Under the pieces are notes generated by a model, which saw only the letters and a list, made by a program, of their open reading frames with translations, was not told the DNA's origin and searched no databases. A program made the translations under genes and the position numbers. From Flavobacteriaceae bacterium CG2_30_31_66 (GTDB taxonomy: Bacteria > Bacteroidota > Bacteroidia > Flavobacteriales > Flavobacteriaceae), in NCBI GenBank assembly GCA_001873065.1, contig MNYM01000028.1:1-50764 (forward strand): DNA of 50,764 nucleotides, written 5' to 3'. The stretch's first letter is position 1. The number at the start of each line of letters is the position of its first letter. Below, one piece after another: positions 26,590-34,563 of this stretch.

Positions 26590-27921
26590 ATGAAAAATTG
26601 TATCAGCTTCCTTTTTATACTTTTTGTCGCAATCTCAAGCGTATTTTCACAAACAGAATTATACAATTTAGAATCTCAAAGACTACATAAAAGAGTAAGA
26701 AAAACCATTGAACATTATTACAATTACGATGAAGAAAGTGGTGGATTTGTAAAAACTTCTGTTAATATCAATACCTATAATAATGATGGGAATTTAGTAG
26801 AAAATTATTCCTTTTATGAAGGAAAATATGGAGAACCAAAACCGGTAAAAAAAACCTATTTATACAATTCAAAAGAACAACTTACTGAAATTAAAGATGT
26901 TAGTGATGAAATAGGAACCTATTCATCAAACTTTATTTATAACTACGATTCCAAAGGAAATCTTGCAAAAAAAGAAACAATTTATAAAAGTGGTGGTGGC
27001 TCCTATTCTATCTACACTTTTGACAATAAAGGAAGACAATTTAAAGAACAAGCCTTTGATAAAAACGGAAAACTAATTTCCGAAAACACCAATTCATACA
27101 ATGGAAAAAACAAAACAAATGTCTATGTAAGTTACAGTAGCCAAGATGGAAGCATCATTGGTACATACACTACTTTGTATGAAAATGACATCAAAACGAC
27201 TTACATTTCTAAAGGGAAATACAGTGATAATAGAGCCACTTATACGTATGATAAATTCGGAAATATCACAAAATCTGCGGATGTTGGAAAAACCAATACC
27301 TACACTGCAACCTATGATTATGAATATGATGATAAAGATAATTGGATAAAAAAGCACTATAAATCAGGCAAATACCAATATTTTTATTTCAGAGAAATTC
27401 ATTTTGACAATGGAGAAGTTACAGGAAGCATCGATTTTGATAAACAATATATCAACAGATATGGAAATTTTCCGAATGTAATTATTGTTCCAATCGTCAA
27501 AAAACAAACAAATTACAACACCAATAATAACACTTTAAATAACAACACCAACTCAGAAATGCCAACAATTAGCAATACCAATTGGAGCTATACGTATGTA
27601 AATATGAAAGAAAAAATTTCAGATATTTCTGGAAATATTTTCATGACTGTTTCTGGAAAATCAAAATTAGATGCAGGTACTCAAGCAAAATTTACTGTTG
27701 AAATTACTGGCGCTGAAACCAAAATATTAGACTACAATGTAAATAGTTACTATTATGACGAGGCTACCAAAAGACATTTTTGGCTGATGAAAACTACCAA
27801 TAACGTGAGCGAAGGAACTTTGTGTATATTTCAAACTCCTATGGTTTTAAGAGAAAAAACAGTCAAAGGATTGCTGATGATGGGTGCTGAAGACAATAAA
27901 ATTACTTTTTATTTATTATAA
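26590..27921 (+). CDS. Secreted protein with YD/RHS-like imperfect repeats
   Basis: 443 residues. Signal peptide about 1-20 (ending SVFSQ). Residues about 60-280 consist of loosely repeated units of the type YxYDxxGNLxKKE, e.g. YNYDSKGNLAKKETIY, YTFDNKGRQFKEQAF, YTYDKFGNITKSADV and YEYDDKDNWIKKHY, like the YD-repeat beta strands of RHS/wall-associated proteins but short and without a toxin tip. An Asn-rich linker (NNNTLNNNTNSEMP) precedes a C-terminal beta domain of about 115 residues. The function is unknown, probably periplasmic or surface. No T9SS CTD is seen. It starts a run continuing into the small membrane protein and the histidine kinase. Confidence 0.7.
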   Translation: MKNCISFLFILFVAISSVFSQTELYNLESQRLHKRVRKTIEHYYNYDEESGGFVKTSVNINTYNNDGNLVENYSFYEGKYGEPKPVKKTYLYNSKEQLTEIKDVSDEIGTYSSNFIYNYDSKGNLAKKETIYKSGGGSYSIYTFDNKGRQFKEQAFDKNGKLISENTNSYNGKNKTNVYVSYSSQDGSIIGTYTTLYENDIKTTYISKGKYSDNRATYTYDKFGNITKSADVGKTNTYTATYDYEYDDKDNWIKKHYKSGKYQYFYFREIHFDNGEVTGSIDFDKQYINRYGNFPNVIIVPIVKKQTNYNTNNNTLNNNTNSEMPTISNTNWSYTYVNMKEKISDISGNIFMTVSGKSKLDAGTQAKFTVEITGAETKILDYNVNSYYYDEATKRHFWLMKTTNNVSEGTLCIFQTPMVLREKTVKGLLMMGAEDNKITFYLL

Positions 27922-27928
27922 AAATCTA

Positions 27929-28192
27929 ATGGATACAATTCCCTATTTTTTAACTTTTTTGCTATTGATTTTTTCAATTTGGACCTTTTTTGAAGTTAAA
28001 AAACACCAAAATATCACTTCAAAAAAAATTGCTTTCATAGAAATAGAAATCGAAAAAGAAAGAAATTATGAATCAAAATTGATGTCAGAATCAGAGAAAA
28101 TAGTTGACTTAGAAAAAAATACACAACAACAATTTTTGAAAATTAAAATAGCTATTGTAAATCTCGACTTTACATTGCAAGAAATTTTATAA
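27929..28192 (+). CDS. Small membrane-anchored coiled-coil protein
   Basis: 87 residues from the ATG at 27929, 7 bp after the stop of the secreted YD-like gene. An upstream in-frame start would overlap that gene. One transmembrane segment (about 4-20, IPYFLTFLLLIFSIWTFF) and a charged helical region (about 22-80, KKIAFIEIEIEKERNYESKLMSE...). Unknown function. It lies 23 bp upstream of the TPR-histidine kinase gene, so a role with that sensor is possible but unsupported. Confidence 0.5.
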   Translation: MDTIPYFLTFLLLIFSIWTFFEVKKHQNITSKKIAFIEIEIEKERNYESKLMSESEKIVDLEKNTQQQFLKIKIAIVNLDFTLQEIL

Positions 28193-28215
28193 ATTTAAGC
28201 ATTTATTTTAAAAAA

Positions 28216-30189
28216 ATGAAACAAAACAAATTACGAATAATTGTATGTTGGATTTTTTGTGTTGTTTCAATTTCAAATTTTGCACAGCAAAAACAAATTG
28301 ATGCTTTAAAAAAACAATTAAAAAATCGCTCTCTTTCAGATTCTTTAAAAATTAAATATTTGGGTGATTTGGGTTGGTATTTCTCAAGTTTCTCATCGGA
28401 CTCTGCTTTTAAATACAACGAACTCGCTTTAGCACTTTCCAAAAAAACGAACAATTTGCGGGGCATTGCACAAGCATATAACGATTTGGGGATCGTCTAT
28501 TATCGTTTGTCACAATTTGATTCTTCGTTAGTTTTTTACAGAAAATCATTCTCTATCAGAAAAAAAATCAATGATAATGTAGGCATTGCAAGTTTGTATA
28601 ACAAAATGGGAATTGCGCATAATCAATTATTCCGATTAGATTCTGCCATTTATTATGCTTTTAAATCTTTAAAAATTTATGAGAATTTAGGTGAAAAAAG
28701 ATTTGTAGCAGCCAACTTAAACAATATTGCAAATCTGTATAAAGACACAAAACAATTCAAAAAAGCTTTTGAAAAACATCAAGAAGCGCTCAAAATTCGA
28801 AATTCATTACAAGATGAAAAAGGAATTTTAGAATCGTTTGTAGGAATTGGAAATGTTCATATTGCACTTAAAAATAACGATAGTGCTAAAGTATATTATG
28901 AAAAAAGTTTGGATATAGCAGCTAAACTGAATGCTATCAATGAATTATCTACCATTTACAACAATTTAGGAACTCTCTATAAAAGCGAAAACGACTTTAC
29001 AAAATCATTCGCAAACTTCAAACAATCTTTGCAAATTCGGCAACAACTTCAAGACAATTATGGCATTGCAAGTACTTTATTAAGTTTGAGTGATTTGCAA
29101 ATGAAACAAAAAAACTTCCTTGAATCTGAAAGATATTTGCATCAAGGATTATCGATTGCTAAATCTGTAAAAGCAAATGAATTGCAGCAAGATGCTTACA
29201 AACAATTCATGGAATTAAAAGCGTATTTGAAACAGCCTGATAGTGTGAGTTATTATAAAGAAAAATTCATAGAAATGCAAGAATTGCTCATCAACAATAA
29301 AGTAATTCAACAACTCTCTGAATTAGAAACAAAATATCAAACTGCTAAAAAAGAAGCTGAAATTGCCGCTCAAAAAGAAGTCCTTTTAGAACAAGAATTG
29401 GCATTAAAAAACAAAAGTTTGTATGCCACAATCATAACATTTGCTTTGTTATTTTTAGGATTATTATTCTTCGCAAACTATAAAAAAAATCAGTTTAAAC
29501 GCAAACAATTACAAAAAGAAATTGACTTAAAAGATGCATTAGCAACCATCAAAACTCAAAATAGATTGCAAGAACAACGTCTCAGAATTTCAAGAGATTT
29601 GCACGATAATATTGGTGCGCAACTCACGTTTATCATTTCTTCTTTAGACAATTTAAAATACCTTTCCAAAGACGCAAATGATTCCTTAAAAGAAAAATTA
29701 ACCAACATCAGTTCGTTTACTTCAGAAACTATTTTTCAACTCCGAGACACAATTTGGGCAATGAATAAAGCCGAAATTTCTGTGGAAGATTTGCATACAA
29801 GAGTGCTTTCTTTTGTTCAAAAAGCCAAAAAAGCTATCACAAATATTGATTTTGACATCAGTTATGATATTGACACCAATGTTGGATTTTCATCATTGAT
29901 TGGTATCAATATTTTTAGAGTTATTCAAGAATCGATTAACAATGCCATCAAATATGCAGATGCAAAGAAAATTACAATACATTTATTTAAAAATGAAACT
30001 ATTTTTAAAGCATCCATTGTTGATGATGGAAAAGGATTTGACTTGAAAAAAGTAGATTTAGGAAATGGTTTGGCAAATATGGAAGAACGTGTTTCTGAGA
30101 TAAATGCTTCTATTTCAATTGATTCAACAATTGGAAAAGGCACAAAAATAACTATAGAAGTTCCCTTGAAAAATGAAACTCACGTATGA
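28216..30189 (+). CDS. Sensor histidine kinase with periplasmic TPR repeats
   Basis: 657 residues. Signal peptide about 1-23, then TPR repeats from about 85 to 320 (e.g. AQAYNDLGIVYYRLSQFDSSLVFYRKS), a coiled coil, one transmembrane helix (about 402-421), then a HisKA_3 dimerisation domain with the phospho-acceptor His463 in SRDLHDNIGAQ and a HATPase domain with DDGKGFDLKK and GLANMEERV. This is the NarL/LuxR-partner type of kinase. The TPR region presumably senses a periplasmic peptide or protein. The next gene, overlapping by 4 nt, is its response regulator. Confidence 0.93.
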   Translation: MKQNKLRIIVCWIFCVVSISNFAQQKQIDALKKQLKNRSLSDSLKIKYLGDLGWYFSSFSSDSAFKYNELALALSKKTNNLRGIAQAYNDLGIVYYRLSQFDSSLVFYRKSFSIRKKINDNVGIASLYNKMGIAHNQLFRLDSAIYYAFKSLKIYENLGEKRFVAANLNNIANLYKDTKQFKKAFEKHQEALKIRNSLQDEKGILESFVGIGNVHIALKNNDSAKVYYEKSLDIAAKLNAINELSTIYNNLGTLYKSENDFTKSFANFKQSLQIRQQLQDNYGIASTLLSLSDLQMKQKNFLESERYLHQGLSIAKSVKANELQQDAYKQFMELKAYLKQPDSVSYYKEKFIEMQELLINNKVIQQLSELETKYQTAKKEAEIAAQKEVLLEQELALKNKSLYATIITFALLFLGLLFFANYKKNQFKRKQLQKEIDLKDALATIKTQNRLQEQRLRISRDLHDNIGAQLTFIISSLDNLKYLSKDANDSLKEKLTNISSFTSETIFQLRDTIWAMNKAEISVEDLHTRVLSFVQKAKKAITNIDFDISYDIDTNVGFSSLIGINIFRVIQESINNAIKYADAKKITIHLFKNETIFKASIVDDGKGFDLKKVDLGNGLANMEERVSEINASISIDSTIGKGTKITIEVPLKNETHV

Positions 30190-30839
30190 ATTTAAAAGTT
30201 TGCATTGCCGAAGACAACTACTTTCTCTTGAAAGCCATCAAAGAAAAATTGTCTTTTTTTGAAGATATTGCTATTAAATTTACGTCAAATAATGGCGCAG
30301 AATTGATTGGAAAATTAGAGGAAAATCATTTGATTGATGTTATTTTGATGGATATTCAAATGCCAGTAATGGATGGAATCAAAGCCACAGAATTGATCAA
30401 AAATAAATATCCGCATATAAAAATCATCATGTTGACAGTTTCTGATGACGATGAAGATGTTTTTAAATCCATTAAAGCTGGTGCTAATGGCTATTTATTG
30501 AAAGAAATTGAAGCCGAAAATTTATACAATTGCATCCTAGAAGTTGTCAATGGTGGCGCACCAATGACGCCAAGTATCGCTCTGAAAACCTTGAATTTAT
30601 TAAGAAATCCAAATTTTATTTCCTGTAAATCAGAAGAAATTGACGATGTACAATTGACCAAAAGAGAAATCGAAATTTTGATGCAATTGAGTAAAGGACT
30701 GAACTACAACGAAATTTCGGACAATTTGATTATTTCGCCTTCAACTGTGAGAAAACACATTGAAAACATCTATAAAAAACTGCAAGTCCACAGCAAAATG
30801 GAAGCTGTAATGCTAGCTCAAAAACGAAATTTGATTTAG
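30186..30839 (+). CDS. LuxR/NarL-family response regulator
   Basis: 217 residues. The receiver domain has the acidic pair (AEDN), phospho-acceptor Asp56 in DVILMDIQMPVMDG, the conserved Thr (MLTVS) and Lys (LLKEI). The C-terminal LuxR-type HTH is at about 153-217 (LTKREIEILMQLSKGLNYNEISDNLIISPSTVRKHIENIYKKLQVHSKMEAV). Translationally coupled (ATGA overlap) to the upstream TPR-kinase, so the pair is one two-component system. Target genes are not evident; the co-directional secreted YD-like gene is a plausible candidate. Confidence 0.95.
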   Translation: MNLKVCIAEDNYFLLKAIKEKLSFFEDIAIKFTSNNGAELIGKLEENHLIDVILMDIQMPVMDGIKATELIKNKYPHIKIIMLTVSDDDEDVFKSIKAGANGYLLKEIEAENLYNCILEVVNGGAPMTPSIALKTLNLLRNPNFISCKSEEIDDVQLTKREIEILMQLSKGLNYNEISDNLIISPSTVRKHIENIYKKLQVHSKMEAVMLAQKRNLI

Positions 30840-30845
30840 GAATAA

Positions 30846-31160
30846 CTATTTTCCAAGATATTGATCAACATTTTGCCAAGGCCCTCCATTGATAACATCA
30901 ACGCCATTTTGTTTTAAAAATTGGGTAGCTTGCCCACTTCTTGCACCACTTCTGCAAACAGCAATAATTGGTTTTTTCCAAGATTTAATTTCGTCAATTT
31001 TCACAGGAACCAAATTTAAAACGACGTGTTTTGCGCCTTTACTGTGACCTTCATTCCATTCTTCTTGTGTTCTCACATCAAGAATTACAGCATTTTTACC
31101 TAAATATTCTTTAATTTCTGCACTCATATCTTTGCGTTTAAACATGTCAAAAAAACCCAT
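30846..31160 (-). CDS. Rhodanese-domain protein (sulfurtransferase-like)
   Basis: 104 residues, a single rhodanese domain. AVILDVRTQEEWNEGHSKGAKHVVLNL precedes the active-site loop VCRSGARSG with catalytic Cys69, and INGGPWQNV ends it. Small stand-alone rhodaneses carry sulfur as a persulfide; the specific acceptor is unknown. It lies 13 bp after the aromatic amino acid hydroxylase on the same strand, so the two may share a transcript. Confidence 0.93.
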   Translation of the reverse strand: MGFFDMFKRKDMSAEIKEYLGKNAVILDVRTQEEWNEGHSKGAKHVVLNLVPVKIDEIKSWKKPIIAVCRSGARSGQATQFLKQNGVDVINGGPWQNVDQYLGK

Positions 31161-31173
31161 GTTGTATCTGTTT

Positions 31174-32931
31174 TTATTGTTGGCACAAAACTAAACCATT
31201 TTCAATCAATTTTGTGTAACTTTTATTACTTTTCAAATCATGTAATGCTTTTAAAATTTCTTTCTGAGAAGCATATTTTTTTTTGATAGCTATTTCGTGT
31301 AATTCTAATAACAACAACCAATCCTTAGAAAAATTCGTTGTAACTTCCTCAAAAATTGCCTGTATTCGTTCTTCAGAAATGACATTTGAATTTCTCATTT
31401 GACGCACTTCTTCATACAATGAAAACAATCTTTTTTCAGCATTTGAATAGTTAATTTTATGCGTTTTTGTGTTTGACACTTTGCTCATATCTTCAAAAGA
31501 AGTTACATCTGCAGCTCCTGCATAGGCTGAAACAACTCCTTTTCCAATGGCCATATCATAAATTCCCCATTCAGGTTTGAATAAAATTTCGTTGTTGAAA
31601 GTTACTGTGCAATTATCTAAAGTGATTAATAAGATTTTTCCACGCAAATCTCTAGTTCCAGTGATGGCTTTTCCTTTCACAATCACACCACTTTCAAACT
31701 CTAACGTCATGAATTCGCCTTCGTAAATTCCGTAAGCTTTCAAATCTCTTGGACTCATGTCTTCAATCGGCAAATTGATGCCTTTCAATTTTCCAACAGG
31801 ACTTCCAAAACCATCAGTATGATGCGAAATTCCATGACCAATCAACTCTTTATCTCTGTTTGATAAAGCGGTTTTTCCTGAGGTTTGAAAATACGCAACG
31901 TTGTTATTTTTATCTTGAATCACTTTTGAAAAAACTCCCGAAATTTGAATTCCAGTGGACAATTCAATAGTACCCAAATTTTGAGAATCAATCAACTTTT
32001 GAATGCCTTTTAAACCTCCTGTTCTCAATGCCATTGTGTTTGCAAATTCATCCAAAACCAAACTCAAATACGCAAAATCAGGCGTAACAAACAACTGAGG
32101 TTGAGGTTTAGTGATGTCAAAATTTACATTTGCAGCGTCTATTGAATACGGAACTTTTATAACCGATTTTTGCATACACCAAGCACTTTCGCCAATGGAA
32201 GACAACAATCCTGCTCCATAAATTTTAGGATTTTCAAGGCTTCCAATCAAACCATATTCCACAGTCCACCAATGCAAATTTCTTATTTGAGCCATTTCAG
32301 ACAATTCGCCCATATTTTCTTGTAAAAATGCCACTGTTGATTGCGCTGCTACAATTTCTTTTTCATCCGAATTTGGATCTTCTTTCAAAATAGACAACAA
32401 TCTAATGGCTTCATACATTTCATAATCTTTTGCCGAGGAAATGGCTTTGCTGCCAATTTCGCCAAAACGTCTTAAATATTCAGCATATTCAGGATTTGAA
32501 ATGATGGGTGCATGACCAGCAGCTTCATGAATTATGTCTGGTGCAGGCGTATATTCTATGTGATTAATGGTGCGCATATCAGAAGCAATCACCAACACAT
32601 TATACGCTTGAAATTCCATAAAAGCATTTGGCGGAATAAATCCGTCTACAGAAACTGCAGCCCAACCAATTTCTTTCAAAATCCGATTCATGCCTTCCAT
32701 TTGAGGAATATTTTCGATAGAAATACCTGTTTTTTCTAGTCCAGCCAAATAAGATGTATGCGCCACTTTGCTCAAATAATCCACATTCATTCGCATAACA
32801 TATCTCCAAACAGCTTGGTTTTGTGATGTATATTCCTTATAAGGTTGTTTTACAACAAACTTGTGCAAATGTTTGGGCAATTTTTTGGTGACTTCATTCA
32901 ACTCAAAATGGGATTCCATTGTATATTTCAT
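31174..32931 (-). CDS. Aromatic amino acid hydroxylase (phenylalanine 4-monooxygenase type) with long C-terminal extension
   Basis: 585 residues. Residues about 20-330 are the pterin-dependent hydroxylase catalytic domain with the iron ligands His135 and His140 in DIIHEAAGHAP and Glu225 in WWTVEYGL. It probably converts phenylalanine to tyrosine with a tetrahydropterin cofactor. Typical bacterial enzymes are under 300 residues. Here about 250 extra residues follow (HGISHHTDGFGSPVGKLKGINLPIEDMSPRDLKAYGIYEGE... onwards), a form I know from Flavobacteriia, with no assigned role. Start at 32931; an ATG four codons inside is equally possible. Confidence 0.9.
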   Translation of the reverse strand: MKYTMESHFELNEVTKKLPKHLHKFVVKQPYKEYTSQNQAVWRYVMRMNVDYLSKVAHTSYLAGLEKTGISIENIPQMEGMNRILKEIGWAAVSVDGFIPPNAFMEFQAYNVLVIASDMRTINHIEYTPAPDIIHEAAGHAPIISNPEYAEYLRRFGEIGSKAISSAKDYEMYEAIRLLSILKEDPNSDEKEIVAAQSTVAFLQENMGELSEMAQIRNLHWWTVEYGLIGSLENPKIYGAGLLSSIGESAWCMQKSVIKVPYSIDAANVNFDITKPQPQLFVTPDFAYLSLVLDEFANTMALRTGGLKGIQKLIDSQNLGTIELSTGIQISGVFSKVIQDKNNNVAYFQTSGKTALSNRDKELIGHGISHHTDGFGSPVGKLKGINLPIEDMSPRDLKAYGIYEGEFMTLEFESGVIVKGKAITGTRDLRGKILLITLDNCTVTFNNEILFKPEWGIYDMAIGKGVVSAYAGAADVTSFEDMSKVSNTKTHKINYSNAEKRLFSLYEEVRQMRNSNVISEERIQAIFEEVTTNFSKDWLLLLELHEIAIKKKYASQKEILKALHDLKSNKSYTKLIENGLVLCQQ

Positions 32932-33014
32932 AAAATTTATGATGTAAAATTAAGGATTTTGTAATAAAATTCGATTTCAAAATTGTTAAATAATAGTATC
33001 AAAAAAAACCGCTT

Positions 33015-33050
33015 TTTGTTGCTTAAGTCTATATATATATATATTTAGAC
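33015..33050 (+). promoter_or_regulatory. Putative promoter of the four-gene operon, with a (TA)7 tract in the spacer
   Basis: TTTG at 33015-33018 and TATATTTA at 33040-33047 (one base off TAnnTTTG) are separated by 21 bp, close to the Bacteroidota -33/-7 spacing. Most of the spacer is the dinucleotide tract TATATATATATATAT (33030-33044). GTCTA (33027-33031) and TAGAC (33046-33050) make the whole tract a near-perfect palindrome. Gain or loss of TA units would change promoter spacing by 2 bp. The leader to the next ATG would be about 80 nt. Confidence 0.45.
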
Positions 33051-33132
33051 CCTTAAAACCCCCGAAAATCAAAAACGTGTTTCCTCTCTCTAAGTTTCCT
33101 CCAAAAATTAAAAAACCACAAATTATATTAAA

Positions 33133-34560
33133 ATGAAACAAACCAGTAAATTTCTTGCTCTGTGTTACTTTGCTATAACTATTTCCGCAAATTCACAAGA
33201 AAAATTAGATTGTGTAACTAATTACAACAATGCGCTGCTTTTTCTAAATGGTTCAGAATACATCAAAAAAGATTCATTAAAAGCTATTGAGTTTTTAAAA
33301 CCCTGTTTAGAAAACGATGATGCAAATGCTCAATTATTAATGGGAAGATTATTGCTTGCGAAACAAGATGAAGAAAGCTTTGAAAAAGCATTTAAACTTT
33401 TTAAAAAAGCTGCAAAACAAGATAATCCAATTGCGATGGCAGATTTAGGAATCATGTATAAATATGGTAGAGGGTGTGATTTAAACTTTAATAAAGCAAG
33501 AAAATGGTTTGAAAAAGGAGCAGCATTAGGCAATGACAAAGCAACATACAGTTTAGGCTATCTATATTTAAAAGGTTTTGGAGATATAAATCAAAATTAT
33601 GAAATGGCCGTAAAATGGTTTGAGAAAAGTAACTATCCAATGGCTAAATATTGGCTAGGCGTTTCTTATTATTATGGGTATGGTGTTGAAAAAGACATAC
33701 AAAAAGCAAACGAATTGTTAGGAACAAATTTTGAAATTAGCAACTCTAATACTAATAGTGTAAACACAAACGAAAATGCTACAGATAATTTTTCTACAAA
33801 TTTAGTTAATGATACTGTAACTACTAATACAACTATTGAAGTTTTAGACGCTAATTTAACAGGAAAATGGAAAGGTGTTATCCTAAAATATGATTGGTCT
33901 GGAAAACATATAGAGCGTAAATACGAAGCAATCATTGAGTTTAAAAAAGACTCTATAACGGAAATACCATGGTATAAAATTAGGATTATAGACCAAGAAA
34001 TTAGTGGGGTTTTAAATATTTTAGAAAACGCTATATATTTTGATGACAATCAACTACAACTACCACACGCTTCATTTAATGAAAGCATTCCTAATGTTTT
34101 AAATTACTCATTTCTATCTTCAGATATTAGCTTAAAAGAACTGAATAATAGAACTTATTTAATTGGAAACATAGAAAGTTACATTCCTGTTTTTAATGAA
34201 ACTGGAGCACCTTTAAAATTATTAGTAAAAAAAACAGAAACATTTACAAATTCTAATGAAGAAATGTCTGACGAACTTTTAGATGCATTAGCAAGCCAAG
34301 AAGAAAGTTTTATAAAATTGTATCCAAATCCATTTCAGAGTGATTTAGTAATTTCTTATACATTAGAAAACAAAAGTTTTGTAGAAGTAAAAATTAATGA
34401 TCTCTATGGTAATATGAACGCTATTATAGAAAAAGGCAAAGAACAAAATGCCGGAAAACACAGTTATTTTTTTAATGGAGACATTTTAGAAAAAGGAGTT
34501 TATATAGTAAGTGTATTTGTTGATACTAAAAAGAAAACAAAAATAATTGTAAAAAAGTAA
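33133..34560 (+). CDS. Sel1-repeat protein with T9SS type A sorting domain
   Basis: 475 residues. Signal peptide about 1-22 (ending ISANSQ). About four Sel1-like TPR repeats lie between residues 64 and 200 (e.g. AMADLGIMYKYGRGCDLNFNKARKWFEKGA, ATYSLGYLYLKGFGDINQNYEMAVKWFEKS). An Asn/Thr-rich linker and a beta-rich middle (about 235-370) follow. A T9SS C-terminal domain of the type A pattern (KLYPNPFQSDLVISYTL ... GVYIVSVFVDTKKKTKIIVKK, about 399-475) ends the protein. It is thus a likely surface-exposed or released protein; Sel1 repeats bind proteins. Three bases separate it from the next gene, so it heads the operon. Confidence 0.85.
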   Translation: MKQTSKFLALCYFAITISANSQEKLDCVTNYNNALLFLNGSEYIKKDSLKAIEFLKPCLENDDANAQLLMGRLLLAKQDEESFEKAFKLFKKAAKQDNPIAMADLGIMYKYGRGCDLNFNKARKWFEKGAALGNDKATYSLGYLYLKGFGDINQNYEMAVKWFEKSNYPMAKYWLGVSYYYGYGVEKDIQKANELLGTNFEISNSNTNSVNTNENATDNFSTNLVNDTVTTNTTIEVLDANLTGKWKGVILKYDWSGKHIERKYEAIIEFKKDSITEIPWYKIRIIDQEISGVLNILENAIYFDDNQLQLPHASFNESIPNVLNYSFLSSDISLKELNNRTYLIGNIESYIPVFNETGAPLKLLVKKTETFTNSNEEMSDELLDALASQEESFIKLYPNPFQSDLVISYTLENKSFVEVKINDLYGNMNAIIEKGKEQNAGKHSYFFNGDILEKGVYIVSVFVDTKKKTKIIVKK

Positions 34561-34563
34561 GCT

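Noticed and set aside
33672..34049. 125-codon minus-strand frame inside the Sel1/T9SS gene
   Set aside because: Antisense shadow caused by AT-rich codons; the plus-strand reading has a signal peptide, Sel1 repeats and a CTD.
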